Assembly: GCF_042186555.1 (NCBI RefSeq)
Contig: NC_133326.1
Span: 695,526,700-695,590,699, forward strand
Length of the DNA: 64,000 nt
Source of the DNA: Aquarana catesbeiana
Lineage: Eukaryota; Chordata; Amphibia; Anura; Ranidae
Direction of reading: 5' to 3'
Shown: positions 1-11,347 of the stretch, in pieces
How positions within the stretch are numbered: the first letter of the stretch is position 1
Layout: each line of letters starts with the position of its first letter
Position numbers and translations under genes: made by a program
The notes under the pieces: generated by a model
Databases searched by the model: none
Told to the model about the DNA's origin: nothing
The model's input: the letters and a program-made list of their open reading frames with translations, nothing else

Positions 1-531
1 TACAAAGTAACAAGTGAAAGAAGTCTCGTATAGCAATCCAAATCTGTGCGTTTAGGTGGTGTCCAAATGTGATATCATCCGTCATGCACATACATCCTGG
101 GTGCTGCAAACCATGCTCCGGTGCACTACAGTGGTCCCCCTATGCTAATATGCTCACCTCAGAGCGTGTGACCCAGCTGCTACCCTGAGTCAAAACATGC
201 TTTGGAGCCACCCCCGGGCTCAGTGCTGATATCAGATGTGCCTCTCCAGCTGGATACAATGTAGAGTTCATGGATGGGTCTTTGACCCCAGGTTTTAATA
301 GTCCTTGCAGGATCTTTTAAGCAGCCACCAGCAGACGCACAACTCTTCAAGACAGGTGTGTTCACCAACTCCAGGAGGAGTTGCAATGGCTGCAGCCAGA
401 CTTAGTAGAGGGAGATTTCTGCAGGATAGTTTGAAAAGCTCTGGCAGGGGAACCTGATAAGATGATGGAGCCAAACCAGAGGTCCCTACAATTATTGTGT
501 GTGACTCTGGGTGTGGTTGCCACCATTAGTC
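1..531. other. No recognisable gene
   Basis: I see no coding potential, RNA gene or repeat that I can name here. The longest open frame (minus strand, 180-386, 68 codons) shows no motif and reads like chance. The composition is moderate, unlike the AT-rich sequence that follows. Confidence 0.5.
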
Positions 532-830
532 ATATCTGGAAAACCACAATTGCTCCTTGTAGGACTTTGAAGGCAACTTCTTACCAAAAAATAAGATTCA
601 AATAATAACATTTATTTTCTCGATTTAAAAGGTTTGAATCACATATATTACATCACATATTACCTAGTATAATGTACAATATTTTATACTAGGTAATATG
701 TGATGTAATATATGTGGTTCAAACCATTTAAATCGATAAAATATATGTTATTATTTTAATCTTATTTTTTGGTCTGGTTTTTTGGTTGCCTTTAAAGCCC
801 TACAAAGAGCAATTGTGGTTTGCCAGATAT
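532..830. mobile_element. Foldback (MITE-like) palindromic element
   Basis: The left half (from ATATCTGG at 532) is the reverse complement of the right half (ending CCAGATAT at 830), with a few mismatches and small indels. The arms are about 140 bp and the loop is about 13 bp (672-684). No ORF lies inside. This is the structure of a foldback or MITE-type non-autonomous DNA transposon. I could not fix a target-site duplication, so the superfamily is unknown. Confidence 0.7.
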
Positions 831-859
831 AACCAGAAGTCCCTATTCCCAAGTCATTA

Positions 860-1505
860 GTAAGACTGGAATATGCAGTTTCATTTTTAGCACCAGTTCA
901 CAAAAAATTATATTGGGGAACTGGACAAAGTGCAGAGAAGAGCAACAAACTAGATAAGGGGCATGGAGGAGCTCAGCTAAGAAACATTAGAAGAACTGAA
1001 TTTATTCTCTCTTGAGAATAAGAAATTAAGGGGGAATATGATCAACATGTATAACATAAGTGGTCCATATAGTGAACTTGGTGTAGAGTTATTCACTTTA
1101 AGGTCATCACAGAGGACAAGGGGGCACTCTTTACATCTGGAAGAAAAGAGATTTAATCTCCAAATACAGGAAGGCTTCTTCACAGAAAGATCTGTGAACA
1201 TGTGGAATAGATTCCTCCCAGAGGTGGTTCTGGCCAGTTCAGTAGATTATTTAAAAAAAGGCCTGTATTCTTTGATAAATGCACATAATATAACTGCATA
1301 CTATTATTTGTAGGTAAAGTTGACCCAGGAAATATCCAATTGCCTCTCGGAGGATCAGGGAGGAAATTTTTGCTTTCCTTTGGATCAACTGCAGGTATAG
1401 GATTGTGTATTTGGAGGTTTTCTATTTGTGTGTGTTTGTTTTTTCTATTGGTTCAACTGGATGAACTTTCTTCAACTAGATTAATTATGTAACTGTGTAA
1501 GTGAG
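860..1505 (+). pseudogene. CR1-type LINE fragment (ORF2 C-terminus and 3' end)
   Basis: The reading frame from 1038 to 1313 aligns by eye with the last 75 or so residues of the intact CR1 ORF2 at 51204-54080 in this window; shared strings include TRGHSL, LEEKRFNL and GFFT. The preceding 170 bp carries the matching upstream stretch (LEYAV..APV) in shifted frames. Downstream to about 1505 is a 3' UTR ending in degraded ATGTAACT-type units, the same tail type as the intact copy. It is 5' truncated and frameshifted, so it is dead. It is an old relative of the intact copy. Confidence 0.8.
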
Positions 1506-1619
1506 AGCAAACCAAAAGTCCCATTAAAGTCAATGGTAATCCAACAAATTTTCAAAAGTATATGCATTACAGAACAGCAAACGATACAAAATTGAGCAAA
1601 ATTGTTTAGGAAGCTCCCG

Positions 1620-3250
1620 GCAACTGTTCCTTTTATCCTCATTGGGCCAAAGGGAAATTTATTTCAACCTTTTATGATATGTTTTTTAACACATTCAAGA
1701 CTAAGTTTAATCATGGCAATAAGAACAACAGTACTAACCATCTAGATCCTTTTGGCATTCCTATAAATAGTTTAAAGCAGAATCAGGATGTGATCATTAG
1801 AAAAGGAGATAAAGGTGGGAGTCTGGTAATTCAGAACAAATCAATATATAGCTGAGGCAAGGAGACTCTTGGGTGATACTGATACGTATATAAAACTGAG
1901 AAAGGATCCTACTATGGAGTACACAAAAGAACTTAAAATACTTTTAGACCAAGCTCTATTGAAAGAAGTTCTCACAAAAAGTGAATATCTCTTCCTTATA
2001 ATAGACATGCTGTGACTCTTACACTTATCACATACCTAAGGTGCACAAGAGCGATGTAGATCTCCTGGGAAGACCGATAATTGCTGGGATCGATAGCCTC
2101 TCCAGCAACTTAGGATGCTATATCGATAATTTTTTACAAGATATAGTGACCAGCCTCCCATCTTTTGTTAGAGACTCTAGCCACATGTTAGAAATCCTAT
2201 CCAATTATAAATGGCAGCCCAGCTATAGATGGTTTCTCTCTATATGTCTAATGATCACATACATGGCCTAAGAGCTATTAACTACTACTTGTTGGAGGAA
2301 GGTAGATTCAATCCCCTAGAGGCTAAATTTCTTTTGGATTGTGTTGAATATTCTCTTACACATAATTATTTCTCGTTTTTGGGAGAACATTATCTACAGA
2401 CTAGAGGCACAGCTATGGGGGCCAGGTTTGCCCCTAGCTATGCAAATCTCTTTATGGGATATTGGGAGAATTCCTTCATATGGAAAAACAATCCATTTGT
2501 GGCAAACCTGGTCCCCTATGCTAGGTATATTGAGGACATTCTTATCATTTGGGATGGGACTGACCAAGATTTAAGTAACTTCTTGGAATATTGCAAAGAT
2601 AATCCCTTTGGTATAGAGTTTACATATGTCGCTGATAAAGATTGTCTTGTATTCTTGGACTTGGAGCTCAAAGGTAATTTTGATGGTGATATCTGTTCTA
2701 GAAACCATTTTAAACCGAGTGGAGGCAACTCCTACTTGCATGCTAAAAGCAATCATCAACCTAGATGGATACAGAATGTGCCTTATGGACAATTTTGTCA
2801 CCTTAGGCATACATGTACAAGGAAAGAAGATTACTTAGAGCAAAGTGACCTTCTTAGAAACAAGTTCAAATAGAAAGGCTATGGTTTGACCCATGTAGAG
2901 ACTGCCTTTAATAAGTACCTTGCCCTGTATGATAACCCACCAGACTGCAATCAAGAACAATCATCCCCTACCAACTCAGATGCGTATCAGGTTCGGTTCT
3001 CCACCCAGTATACTAATAAGGCTTTTGAGATATAAAGCATACTAAAGAAAAATCGGAGCATCCTTAAACAAAACCCTGTGTTAGATAATAGGCTCCCTGA
3101 TCATCCTAACATTGTCTTCAGAAAGCCCCGGGATCTAAGGAGCTTAGTAGCCTCAAGCAGGGTGAAAAAATCCACTAATAGGCCTAGTAGTATATGGTCA
3201 ACAATATTTGACCAAAAAGGAGCTATAGGTGCAGTGTCAAAAATTGTGGC
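1620..3250 (+). pseudogene. Penelope-like element reverse transcriptase, decayed
   Basis: Conceptual translation across several frames gives the order of blocks typical of Penelope-like (PLE) reverse transcriptases: IRKGDKGGSLVI near 1795, a GRPIIAGIDSL..NLGCYIDNFLQ block at about 2065-2140 (open frame 2041-2271), then in a second frame (2229-2873) TRGTAMGARFAPSYANLFMG, YARYIEDILIIWDG and VFLDLEL. The usual catalytic YIDD is YIED here. A PNIVFRKPRDL-like segment follows near 3105. The two main frames are joined by a frameshift near 2230, and stops occur elsewhere. The GIY-YIG endonuclease expected after the RT is not visible, and sequence identity is lost near 3250. It cannot encode a working protein. 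Confidence 0.85.
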
Positions 3251-3264
3251 ACATGCATGCATAT

Positions 3265-3560
3265 ATATATAAAAAAGTGCAGCGCTGGATATAAACAAAC
3301 ACTAGAAAAATAATATTGAAAAACTCTGTGCTGAATATAGACAAACCCTGAAAATAAAATAAAAAATAAAAAACTGTGCACAATAATTCACTAATAATAA
3401 ATATTGTCCATGAGTATTCCCATATGATGATAACAAACTGAAGTGTGGAATAAAGTGCGTGGCTATCACCCCCGCAAACTTTTATCTTACTGAAAATAAA
3501 ACGTGCTTAATCTTCATATAGTGTCCATAAGTGCATATGTGAGAATCCCTGTTGGGTATT
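3265..3560. repeat. Unclassified dispersed repeat (GCGCT-type retroposon family)
   Basis: This AT-rich non-coding stretch starts with a GCAGCGCTGG-type phrase and contains runs resembling parts of the sequences at 8855-9700, 27601-28542 and 47250-47800. It follows the broken Penelope frame directly. It may be a non-autonomous retroposon or Penelope-associated non-coding DNA. The family assignment is inference from shared phrases only. Confidence 0.35.
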
Positions 3561-3769
3561 TTTATAACTTCCACTGCTGATAAACCCGTCACCACAGAGA
3601 GATTTAAGGCTTACCAGATAGCCCTTAAAGAAAGGCATGAAATAACCTCCACTCTGGATGTTGTCCCTTTTGCGGATAGGTCTCGTTCGGAAGCGTTGAA
3701 TGGATATTTGCAGACTGTCATCAGTGGAGATGGTTCATTCTCAGCGATGATAGGTATCCAAAAAAAGGA

Positions 3770-3965
3770 AGAAATGCTCCAATAGTGTAAAATAGTTTAC
3801 CGTTCCTTTATTAAAATTGCCATACAGGCATCCATATACACAAAATCCTTGCAAGGAGTTTAAAAACAGCTCCGATATAAAACGAAAGTTCGCGCATGCG
3901 CAGTCCGTGCGTGCATGTCTAGCCTACGGCCGTTTCGTCAGAAATTACATCATCAGGGGCCCCTG
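3770..3965 (-). mobile_element. Penelope-type terminal sequence with hammerhead-like core
   Basis: Read on the minus strand, the segment begins with CTGATGA (3950-3956), then a short spacer, then GAAAC (3932-3936) followed by a self-complementary CGGCCG and a TA. It then runs through a GCGCATGCGC phrase, an AATAAAGG-type signal and a TATTGGAGCATTTC tail. Penelope-like elements are known to carry minimal hammerhead ribozymes in their terminal repeats, and this order fits. Stem II pairing (TGTAA against TGACG) is weak, which fits CpG decay. Placed next to the PLE reverse transcriptase, it may be part of the same or a neighbouring insertion, although the strand is opposite. Confidence 0.45.
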
Positions 3966-3999
3966 ATTTGCCGAGGTCAGCCGTGCTGTCCTCGGGCCT

Positions 4000-4230
4000 T
4001 TCCGTGCATTTCCCAACTGCGCCAATTGGCTGCGATCGCCAATACTCGCCTCTGCTCGGCTCCGGAGCCCCCCCACCTCAGGCCAAAAGCGGTACTGAAC
4101 ACTGCTTTGGCCTGAATCATGCTCGTTTTGAGAGACAACACTCGCCAACAGAGTTACGATTTTTAAAAATACAGTGCTCGTATTGCTAAACGCTTGTTAA
4201 CCGCATTACTCGCAATTCGAGTTTCCACTG
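4000..4230. repeat. Unclassified dispersed repeat
   Basis: A GC-richer segment ends in a GAGTTTCCACTGTA phrase. The unusual CTCG-rich wording (GCTCGTTTTGAGAGACAAC, CGCATTACTCGCAATTCGAG) looks like the edge of a dispersed repeat rather than unique DNA. There is no ORF of interest and I cannot name the family. Confidence 0.3.
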
Positions 4231-4429
4231 TATATGTATATGGGTGTATATATACACATATACCCTTCTCATCTCAATTGTAGGTCATCCGTTAGTGAAT
4301 TTTTGCCCATTGCACAATATGCGACAACAGTCATTGTTACTTTTGTAAGAATCTATCTATTTGTTTTTCTTGTTTCTCTTGATTCTCTCTTTTTTAGGTA
4401 TTATAAATGTGTATTTTAACAATTTATTT

Positions 4430-4860
4430 CTCACACACAGCATAGACATACTTAGAATTACACCCAAAAACACATTCTGCTATTCCTCCCTAGTATAGTG
4501 ACCACATGTGAAAAAACTTTTTCACAACCTAGATGCATAGGGAGGCCCCAATTCCAAGGAACACCTTTGGGCTTTCAAGGAACATAAATTACTCATAAAT
4601 TGTGCATCTAATTTCTTGGCTACCTATTACCATTTTGGAAATAAAACATTCCATGTTGAGTCTTTTTTTGGAAAATGCAGGAAAGAAAAAAAAAAAAAAA
4701 TATATATATATATAGGCATAATTAATATTTAAAATTGCACCCCAAAATACATTCTGCTACTTCTTCTGAGTATGGCGATACCACTTGTGTGAGACTTTTT
4801 TACAGCCTAACCATACAGTATAGAGAGAGGCTCAAAATCCAAGGAAGTACGGGCATAAAC
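4430..4860. repeat. Two old tandem units related to the piggyBac internal repeats
   Basis: Two units beginning near 4452 and 4731 share ACATTCTGCTA and ACCAC(A/T)TGTG phrases with each other. They are also similar to the repeats at 20370-20500 and 20760-20880 inside the piggyBac element (CACCCCAAAATACATT, GGGGATACCACATGTG). They appear to be a decayed relative of that element. A TA microsatellite with an A-run lies between them (about 4685-4714). Confidence 0.45.
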
Positions 4861-4869
4861 TTTGCATCC

Positions 4870-5640
4870 AATTTCCTGTCCCAAGCTTTTAATTTCTTCC
4901 CGAGATAAACAAATTCAGGTTAAGTTTCTCAACCAGGTCTATTACACTCCTGTAAGGCTACAGAGAATGTTTCCTGAGCGAGATCCCACCTATCCTCGCT
5001 GTCAACTCCAACCGGGTTCATACATACATATGTTCTGGGAATGCCCTTCCATAATGACATACTAGAAGGCAGTTTTTGATGAAATTAACCTCCGGTTACA
5101 ACTTAACCTGACACCTACTCCCTCTGTGGCTTTATTGGGCATCCCTGATGATGACCAGCGCTCTCATCACTCTAAGCTTCTCACAGAGTAACCTCCTATA
5201 TTATACCAAAAAGGAAATTCTAATTAAATGGTTGTCCCCAGATAAACCCGCTGTGTCTGCCTGGGAGGCTATGGTAAATGCTGCCCTTGTATAAAATGAC
5301 CTATTCGAATAGGGGTTGCCATTTAATATTTGAAAAGGTATGGTCCCCCTGGACATTGACCTGAGCTCACACAGGTAGGGGGTCATAACCTGGTTCCGGA
5401 GGTACTCTATTCTATGCTAACGAAGGTTCCCTTTGGTGACACTATCACATGGAATATTTTCTGGCTTATCTCTTGAACGGATTTTGGTCTGTAGAGTTCC
5501 TAAAATAACTACTGCTTGTTTTCTATGCTGCGCTATAGATGTATCATTCCTGTTCAACGTAGTAATGATGCTTACCTGTATCTTCATATATGCTGTAAAC
5601 CGTAATTCTTTCAATAAAGTACCTCTGTTTGTTAAAAAAA
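4870..5640 (+). pseudogene. L1/Tx1-type LINE fragment (ORF2 C-terminus and 3' UTR)
   Basis: The frame 4862-5065 contains YYTPVRLQRMFPERDPTYPRC and HMFWECP. This matches the zinc-knuckle C-terminus of L1/Tx1 ORF2 (compare YYTPERIHQMFP, CWRC and HVFWSC at 19046-19150). The first knuckle residue is lost, since CWRC reads YPRC. Further homology continues out of frame to about 5330. A 3' UTR ends with AATAAAG and an A-run near 5635. It is 5' truncated and dead. Confidence 0.75.
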
Positions 5641-6110
5641 AGTATATTTTACCAAACATTGAATATTATATTCTGTTTTTGTGCAGTAAAATGTTTTTAA
5701 GTGTATTTTGTTCCTGGAAATTTTCATTTGATAAACAGCTGCAAAAATATTGTGTAAAAAGTTGAAATAGCCACCATTTTATTCTCCAGGGCCTCTGCTT
5801 GCAGAAAGTATATAACATTTGGAGTTCTGAGCAATTTTCTAAAAAAAAATTAAAAAATATAGATTTTACATATATGTGAAAAAGTACAAAATTGCCACAG
5901 ACAGCAAGTGATTAAACTGAGGGTAGCGAAGGGGTGGCCTGTGTGTGCCCTAATTTACCCCAATGTTTGGCCAACTCTGAAGCTATAGAATCTATTAGCT
6001 GCAGCCTTTCTTCAGTTTTATTTTAGCTCTAATTTCACATAAATCACAGCTTCTCTATACTTCTCAATATCAGACAATGAAAATTTGTGGTACACAGAAA
6101 TACCCCAGTT
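5641..6110. other. AT-rich DNA without a gene
   Basis: No coding or RNA signal is visible. Parts near 5790-5890 (GGAGTTCTGAGCAATTTTCTA and a following A-run) resemble the non-coding interior of piggyBac-derived repeats, but I cannot show it. Confidence 0.35.
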
Positions 6111-6112
6111 CA

Positions 6113-7400
6113 GTGGCGGCTAGTATTCAATATTCTTTGGGGGGGCGCAAATGAACAAAAAAAAATCTGAAAAATACTGAAACAAAATCATTAATTGCAG
6201 CCTCACTGTGCCCATCATATTCAGCCACTGTGCCCATCATATGCAGCTACTGTGCCATCAAATGCAGCCACTCTGCCCATCATATGCAGCCACTCTGCCC
6301 ATTATATGCAGCCAACTGTGCCCATCGTATGCAGCCACTGTGCCCATCATATGCAGACTTTGTGCCCAGCAAATGCAGCCACATGTGCCCATCATATGCA
6401 GCCAACTGTGCCCATAATATGCAGCCAACTGTGCTAATAATATGGAGCCAACCATGCCCATCATATGCAGCCAACTGTGCCCATCATATGCAGCCAACTG
6501 TGCCCATCATATGCAGACTCTGTGCCCAGCAAATGCAGCCAACTGTGCCCATCATATGCAGACTCAGAGCCCAGCAAATGCAGCCAACTGTGCCCACAGT
6601 ATGCATCCTCTGTGCCCATCATATGCAGCCCCTGTGCTCATCAAATGCAGCCAACTGTGCCCCATCAATTGCAGCCTCTGTGCCCATAATATGCAGCCAC
6701 TGTGCCCCGCAAATGCAGCCAACTGTGGTTCATCAATTGCAGCCTTTGTGCCCATAATATGCAGCCATTGTGCCCCCCACCACTGCTGTCTGCCTGGCAC
6801 TTACCCCATTGTGATGGAGGGTCAGGCAGCGGGTCAGGCGGCAAGCTGTGGGACAGGTAGCGCGGCGATGGATGCTGTGTCCTCCATGCGTGTCTTCTTC
6901 CTGTTTTGCTAGGCGGCCAATGGGATCGCCTCTGCCTTCAGCCAATCAGGTGCCCAGTATTACATTTGCGCCTCCTGATTGGCTGAGAGGTGGTTCTGTG
7001 TTACCAAAGCAAATATGAATTTTCTTTACTAACACACCTGGGTGCACTGTGAGCACAATGGTTTGCGCTCACAGTGCTCTATTTTTTGAAGCCTATTAGA
7101 GCCTATGGCTCCAATCAGGTGCTTTAAAAACACCCTCCGCTGCTGTAATCGAGGCACCTGGTGTCCAAAAAGGGGCTGGGCACCTAAATAGGGGGTGTCT
7201 ACAGCAGCTGTTGATAGATTCATGCAATGCAGCGACATTCTGTCACTCAGATGCTCACTAGGCTGTTTAGTGCCTATGAAGCCTCACAAGGCCCATGCTG
7301 GTTCTGTTCACTGTTGAAAAATTTTTTATCAGTTCTTTAAAGGTTCTCTGCAGAGTTGTTTGGGGCCGGGGCAGTTGCCTAGCGCCTCCCCCTATCATTC
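6113..7400. mobile_element. Probable non-autonomous DNA transposon containing a VNTR
   Basis: The left edge reads CAGTGGCGGCTAGT followed by a GGGGGGGCGC tract, a hAT-like start. The right part (GGGGCCGGGGCAGTTGCCTAGCGCC, near 7361) resembles a degraded partner end, but the inverted repeat is not intact. The interior holds the VNTR at 6195-6775, two inverted CCAATCAG/CTGATTGG phrases (6943 and 6976) and a short GC-rich stretch. No transposase is visible. The class assignment is tentative. Confidence 0.4.
6195..6775. repeat. VNTR minisatellite, unit about 21-23 bp
   Basis: More than 25 imperfect copies of a unit close to GTGCCCATCATATGCAGCC run head to tail, with variants ending CAGCAAATGCAGCC. 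All reading frames stay open for long stretches on both strands because the unit lacks stops, which explains the several overlapping repetitive ORFs. These ORFs are not genes. Confidence 0.95.
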
Positions 7401-7714
7401 GGATATGGTTTTTCCATGCCTGAGTGATGGGAAATTAGCCCCACTAAAGGGATATAGTAAACTGTTTGTTTTGAATGCAATCCCCTCCTTCCATTCATGG
7501 CCATTTCATGGCTGTAATTCTACAATGTTTCTATATCTGTTTATCTCTTTTTCTAATCTTTTCCTCTTTCTAGCCAACCTAGAGAAGGTACCCAACGACA
7601 GTGATGGCGATGTTTCCACAAAGTCTCCACTGCACTTCATCTCCCAGTTTCTAATCCGGGATAAGGTAGGTGACGTTGGGTTGTTTGGCTGTTTCACCTC
7701 TCTGTTCCATGGCA

Positions 7715-8854
7715 TCTAGTAAAGTAGTTTCACCTCCCCTTCGCATTATTTCACCCATGAAAAGGAGGAAGGCATTCCAAGCATATAGATCTCATCATGC
7801 TGACGTGGTCCTCTTGCAGGAAACTCACTTCCCGGGGCGGTACTCTCCTTCATTCCTTCATGCCCACTTCCCACAATTTTACCTAGCAAGTGCAGAAGAC
7901 AAGACTAGGGGGATGGCAATCTTGTTTCCCAAGCATTGCAAATTCACAACCCAGCTGGAGCACAAAGACTCGGAGGGAAGGTTTCTTCTTGTCAGGGGTA
8001 TTCTAGACGAACACAAATATACCTTTTTCTCCTACTACGTCCCCAACAGAGGACAGGTACAATTCTTTCAATGGATGTTTCAAGTCCTGAAACCCCTGAT
8101 TGAGGGAACCACGATCACGGGCGGAGACTCTAACATGGCCTTTGATATAGGTCTAGATAAATCTAACCCCCTTAAAGTGAAACCTATTAGACCCCTCAAA
8201 GGCAGCGTCAAGATAGCAAAACTAATTTTCCAGCAAGGGTTGGCAAACATTTGGAGGGAACTGAACCCCTCCACACCAGATTTTACCCATTACTCCTCCC
8301 CTCACCAAACATATGCAAGGATAGACCATATCCTCCTCTCTATTCAACATATCCCATTAACCACCAAATCATCTATTATAGATGAAGCCTGGGCCGACCA
8401 TTCTATGGTGTCTCTGTCACTCTGCATTGACTCATATAGTCAAAATAAGTCAAATTGGAGACTAAATGAATCCATCCTTAGTGATCCCATCAGAGTGACA
8501 GAACTATTACAGACTCTACAAGAATACTTCAAGCTTAACGATACTGTTGAGATTACGGTGGAAACGCTATGGGCGGCACATAAAGCCACTATCAGGGGCA
8601 AATTAATACAAATCGCTTCACAACTAAAAAAGGAAAGACAGGGGGACCTAGCAAGGCTGGAACAGGACTATGATGACCTCTGCAAAAAACACAAAATAGA
8701 CCCCATGAGTGTCCCGACATCATCTCTTGACACGGCGAGACTAGCCCTAAACTTAGTAACAGGTAGAAAAGCTGCACTTAGGATAGGCCTATATGGTAAG
8801 AGAATAGGTTGCTACCTCCCCTACACTGAGCACTCACAAGGGGTACTCCGCTAG
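7715..8854 (+). pseudogene. L1/Tx1-type LINE ORF2 fragment (endonuclease and linker)
   Basis: The open frame 7670-8854 becomes recognisable from about 7760 as an AP-type endonuclease: VVLLQETHF near 7805 (catalytic Glu), TGGDSNM near 8120 (usual GGDFN), YARIDHILL near 8318 and WADHSMVSL near 8393 (usual SDH). It then runs into the linker before the RT. No RT domain follows; the frame ends at 8854 where a different repeat begins. The first 15 codons are probably not part of the element. It is a truncated copy in which the retained endonuclease frame has no stop. Confidence 0.8.
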
Positions 8855-9700
8855 CATATTATATAGTGAAAAAGATGAGGTGGTTGGCGCTACCTAGGAA
8901 AACCTAAATGCTACTGCATATTAGGAAAAACCACAGAAAGGTATTTTATAGTAAAAAAAAAAAAAAAATTACACATCAGTGCCCATATCATCTCAGTCAG
9001 TAAGTGAGATATAGTGCCCCAGTGACTGGTATGAAATGGTTAAGGAAAAAGTCCCTAGATCCCTAGGATTGATATTGAGTATTTAATGATGTGTGGTAAA
9101 GGAACACTGGTGTATATATGGGCTGCCTATATAGGTGCAGTATGTAGACAGAGATGCCTCAATATACACAGTATGTACTAGTATATACTGTTACTTCTAC
9201 ATAAAAATCCATAGATCAAACACAAACAGTCAGCCAAGCGGGTACAATACAAATCATATAGTGAGGCTTGAACCCGGCATATGCTCCAGTAGATAAATCA
9301 GAATGATGTACAGTAGTCCCATAGGCTTATATCTGCATCAAACATGTCTACATGGATACATGGATCAAACACAGTCAGCCAAATGGGTACAATACAGATC
9401 ATATAGTGAGGCTTAAACCCGACATATGCTGCAGTAAATAAATCAGAATGATGTACAATAGTCCCATAAGCTTATATCTGCATCAGACTAGGATATCATA
9501 AGGGTGACTTTAGTACTTAAATATGTTTCCAGGTGACTTCTGTGCTCCCCCTTCAGATTTCCTACTCACCGACTCCAGGCACCCCTGCAGAGGTAATGGG
9601 CATATAGTGCTTTATATGGAGGTCACTGCTCCCTGTTGTCTGCGGTGGATGCCCCGGATGTGTCCTGGCTGATTGGTAGATGCTGTTGTGCCCTCATACG
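8855..9700. repeat. Unclassified retroposon-like repeat with a 145-bp tandem duplication
   Basis: It starts near a TTGGCGCTACCTAGG phrase with an A-run at about 8948-8965. Two diverged tandem copies with a 145-bp period (about 9213-9503) share the CAGTCAGCCAA and GGGTACAATACA phrases. The segment at 9530-9600 (GTGACTTC.GTGCTCCCCCT, CACCCCTGCAG) is clearly related to 47530-47600, which shows a dispersed family. No ORF is seen. Confidence 0.5.
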
Positions 9701-9829
9701 TTTTTTAGGTTCTCTAAGGGGCGATGGCGATAGAGAAATACATGTACTCCTATAGTGTACTCTACACTATCATCTTCCTTCCTGGATCACATCTTAAAGC
9801 CTAGTAGGCTAGTACAAATTGTTAACCAG

Positions 9830-10165
9830 GCTCGAATCAGGCCCCCATGGGGGTGCTGGAGGTTTTGTTATACTGAGCACTCATGAGAGATCTACAGTCT
9901 CATTATTGGTTTAATAGAGGCCTCTGGTGCACAAGATACCACAAAAGGGGATGGAGTGCCCTCACTTCTCTCGACACAGCTAGAACCCAATGAGGGTGTA
10001 GGGAGATGAGGGTCCACTTCGTTCCTCTTATGCATAGCGCTCGGCCGGTTACTGTCTAAGTTAAATGTATTATTCTTATATATATGACATAGTGATTCAT
10101 TAGTTGATATCCATGTTACACTGTATTTTTGGATTTCTGAAATCCAATAAAATACTTTGACAAAA
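9830..10165 (+). mobile_element. LINE 3' UTR remnant with polyA signal
   Basis: This non-coding stretch ends in CCAATAAAATACTTTGACAAAAAAA near 10145-10167, the arrangement of signal and short A-tail seen at other L1/Tx1 3' ends here. The start contains ACTGAGCACTCA, also present at 8824 in the upstream LINE fragment. It may be the 3' end of the same element after an internal replacement. That link is inference. Confidence 0.4.
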
Positions 10166-10410
10166 AAATCTGGCTACTTTGAGAAAGCAGAAAACAGAAA
10201 GGTTTCACAGCATGCATTTCAGGTATCATTTTTAAGACCACCAATTATCCTGGCGCTTAAAGTAAATAAGTCAAGGTTGAGTTACAGCAGCAATATCTAC
10301 TATACCTGGATGGATATGTTCTTTTGGAAAAAAAGAGTGCTAAAATGTTGACATGTAGATACCATTAAAGAACAGTACATTGTTGCGAAAGTACAACACT
10401 GTATTTCTGT
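10166..10410. other. No recognisable feature
   Basis: AT-rich DNA with no repeat or motif that I recognise. The 64-codon frame at 10157-10351 has no family signature. Confidence 0.4.
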
Positions 10411-10777
10411 TGAAGAAAGAAGACTGGACAGCCGCACTCCAATGCAACACCTTTATTGACGTAAAATGTGATCCATACACCAACAGAGGTACAGGTACAG
10501 GTACAAATAGCTGACGTGTTTTACACCCTTATTGGTGCCTAATCATAGCTGTAGGACCACCAACCACAATCTCTCATTTATACATATGAAGTACTGATTT
10601 CGTGAGAGATTGTGGTTGGTGGTCCAACAGCTATGGTTAAGTACCCATAAGGGTGTGAAATGCGTTAGCTATTTGTACCTGTACCTGTACCTGTATCTCT
10701 GTTGGTGTATGGATCACATTTTACGTCAATAAAGGTGTTGCATTGGAGTGCGGCTGTCCAATCTTCTTCTTTCTTCA
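10411..10777. mobile_element. Inverted pair of Penelope-type terminal repeats
   Basis: Two arms of about 175 bp (10411-10590 and 10600-10777) are reverse complements, including an inner arm reading GGACCACCAACCACAATCTC. Each arm, read outward from the centre, goes: AGCTAT, a stem with a TAA-type loop around GGGTGT, A/GAAA, ACGTC or GCGTT, AGCTATTTG, GTACCT repeats, an AATAAAGG signal and TTGGAGTGCGGCTGTCC. This order matches Penelope terminal repeats with a hammerhead core. The core is decayed, with CTATGATTA or CTATGGTTA in place of CTGATGA. There is no coding sequence between the arms. Confidence 0.5.
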
Positions 10778-11332
10778 TTGACTATGTATGCCGAGCCAGC
10801 ACCCTCTATCTCTCATGCAAGGATGGTGTAAAAGTGGAATTATCACCTGGAGTGGTAACTCATTTCTTTTACTGTATTTCTGTTAATAGATACGTCCTAA
10901 TGACATTGATAAATGATGTAGATGGGCAAATCACATGAAAGGACATAAAGTACAAACTCTTAATTTTTAAGCTAAGCTTTTCTATATCATCCACCTGACA
11001 AAGCAAGCATTTTATCCTTCAGTAGCTGGGTGTGCACAATTTTCACAATTTAGCTGCCTGGACTTAGCCTTTAGATTAATCACTCATTTTCAAATCAAAC
11101 AAACAAATCAGAATTATTGTAGTCCCCATTTTTATCGATCATATGTTCAAATGTGCCCACTATCCTTACATTGTTTCTACTATCAGTTCATTATCAATAA
11201 TATAACCCCTATCACCTTATTCCACAGCCACCACTCTGTCTTGTTGAGGTAGACTTACTAAACAAATAGAGAATATTTACCTTACTAAAAGAAAAAATAG
11301 TGGAATTATTGCTTGCACATGATTGGATGATT
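10778..11332. other. No recognisable feature
   Basis: AT-rich, host-like DNA without an ORF or repeat that I can name. Confidence 0.4.
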
Positions 11333-11347
11333 AAAATGAAAAGCATC

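Noticed and set aside
3552..3785. 77-codon ORF beginning MGIFITSTADKPV
   Set aside because: No recognisable domain. It lies between repeat pieces next to a Penelope terminal sequence. I could not support it as a gene.
6195..6912. Several long overlapping ORFs rich in Cys, His and Pro (both strands)
   Set aside because: They are produced by the 21-23 bp minisatellite, which lacks stops in many frames. There is no start context, domain or complexity expected of a protein.
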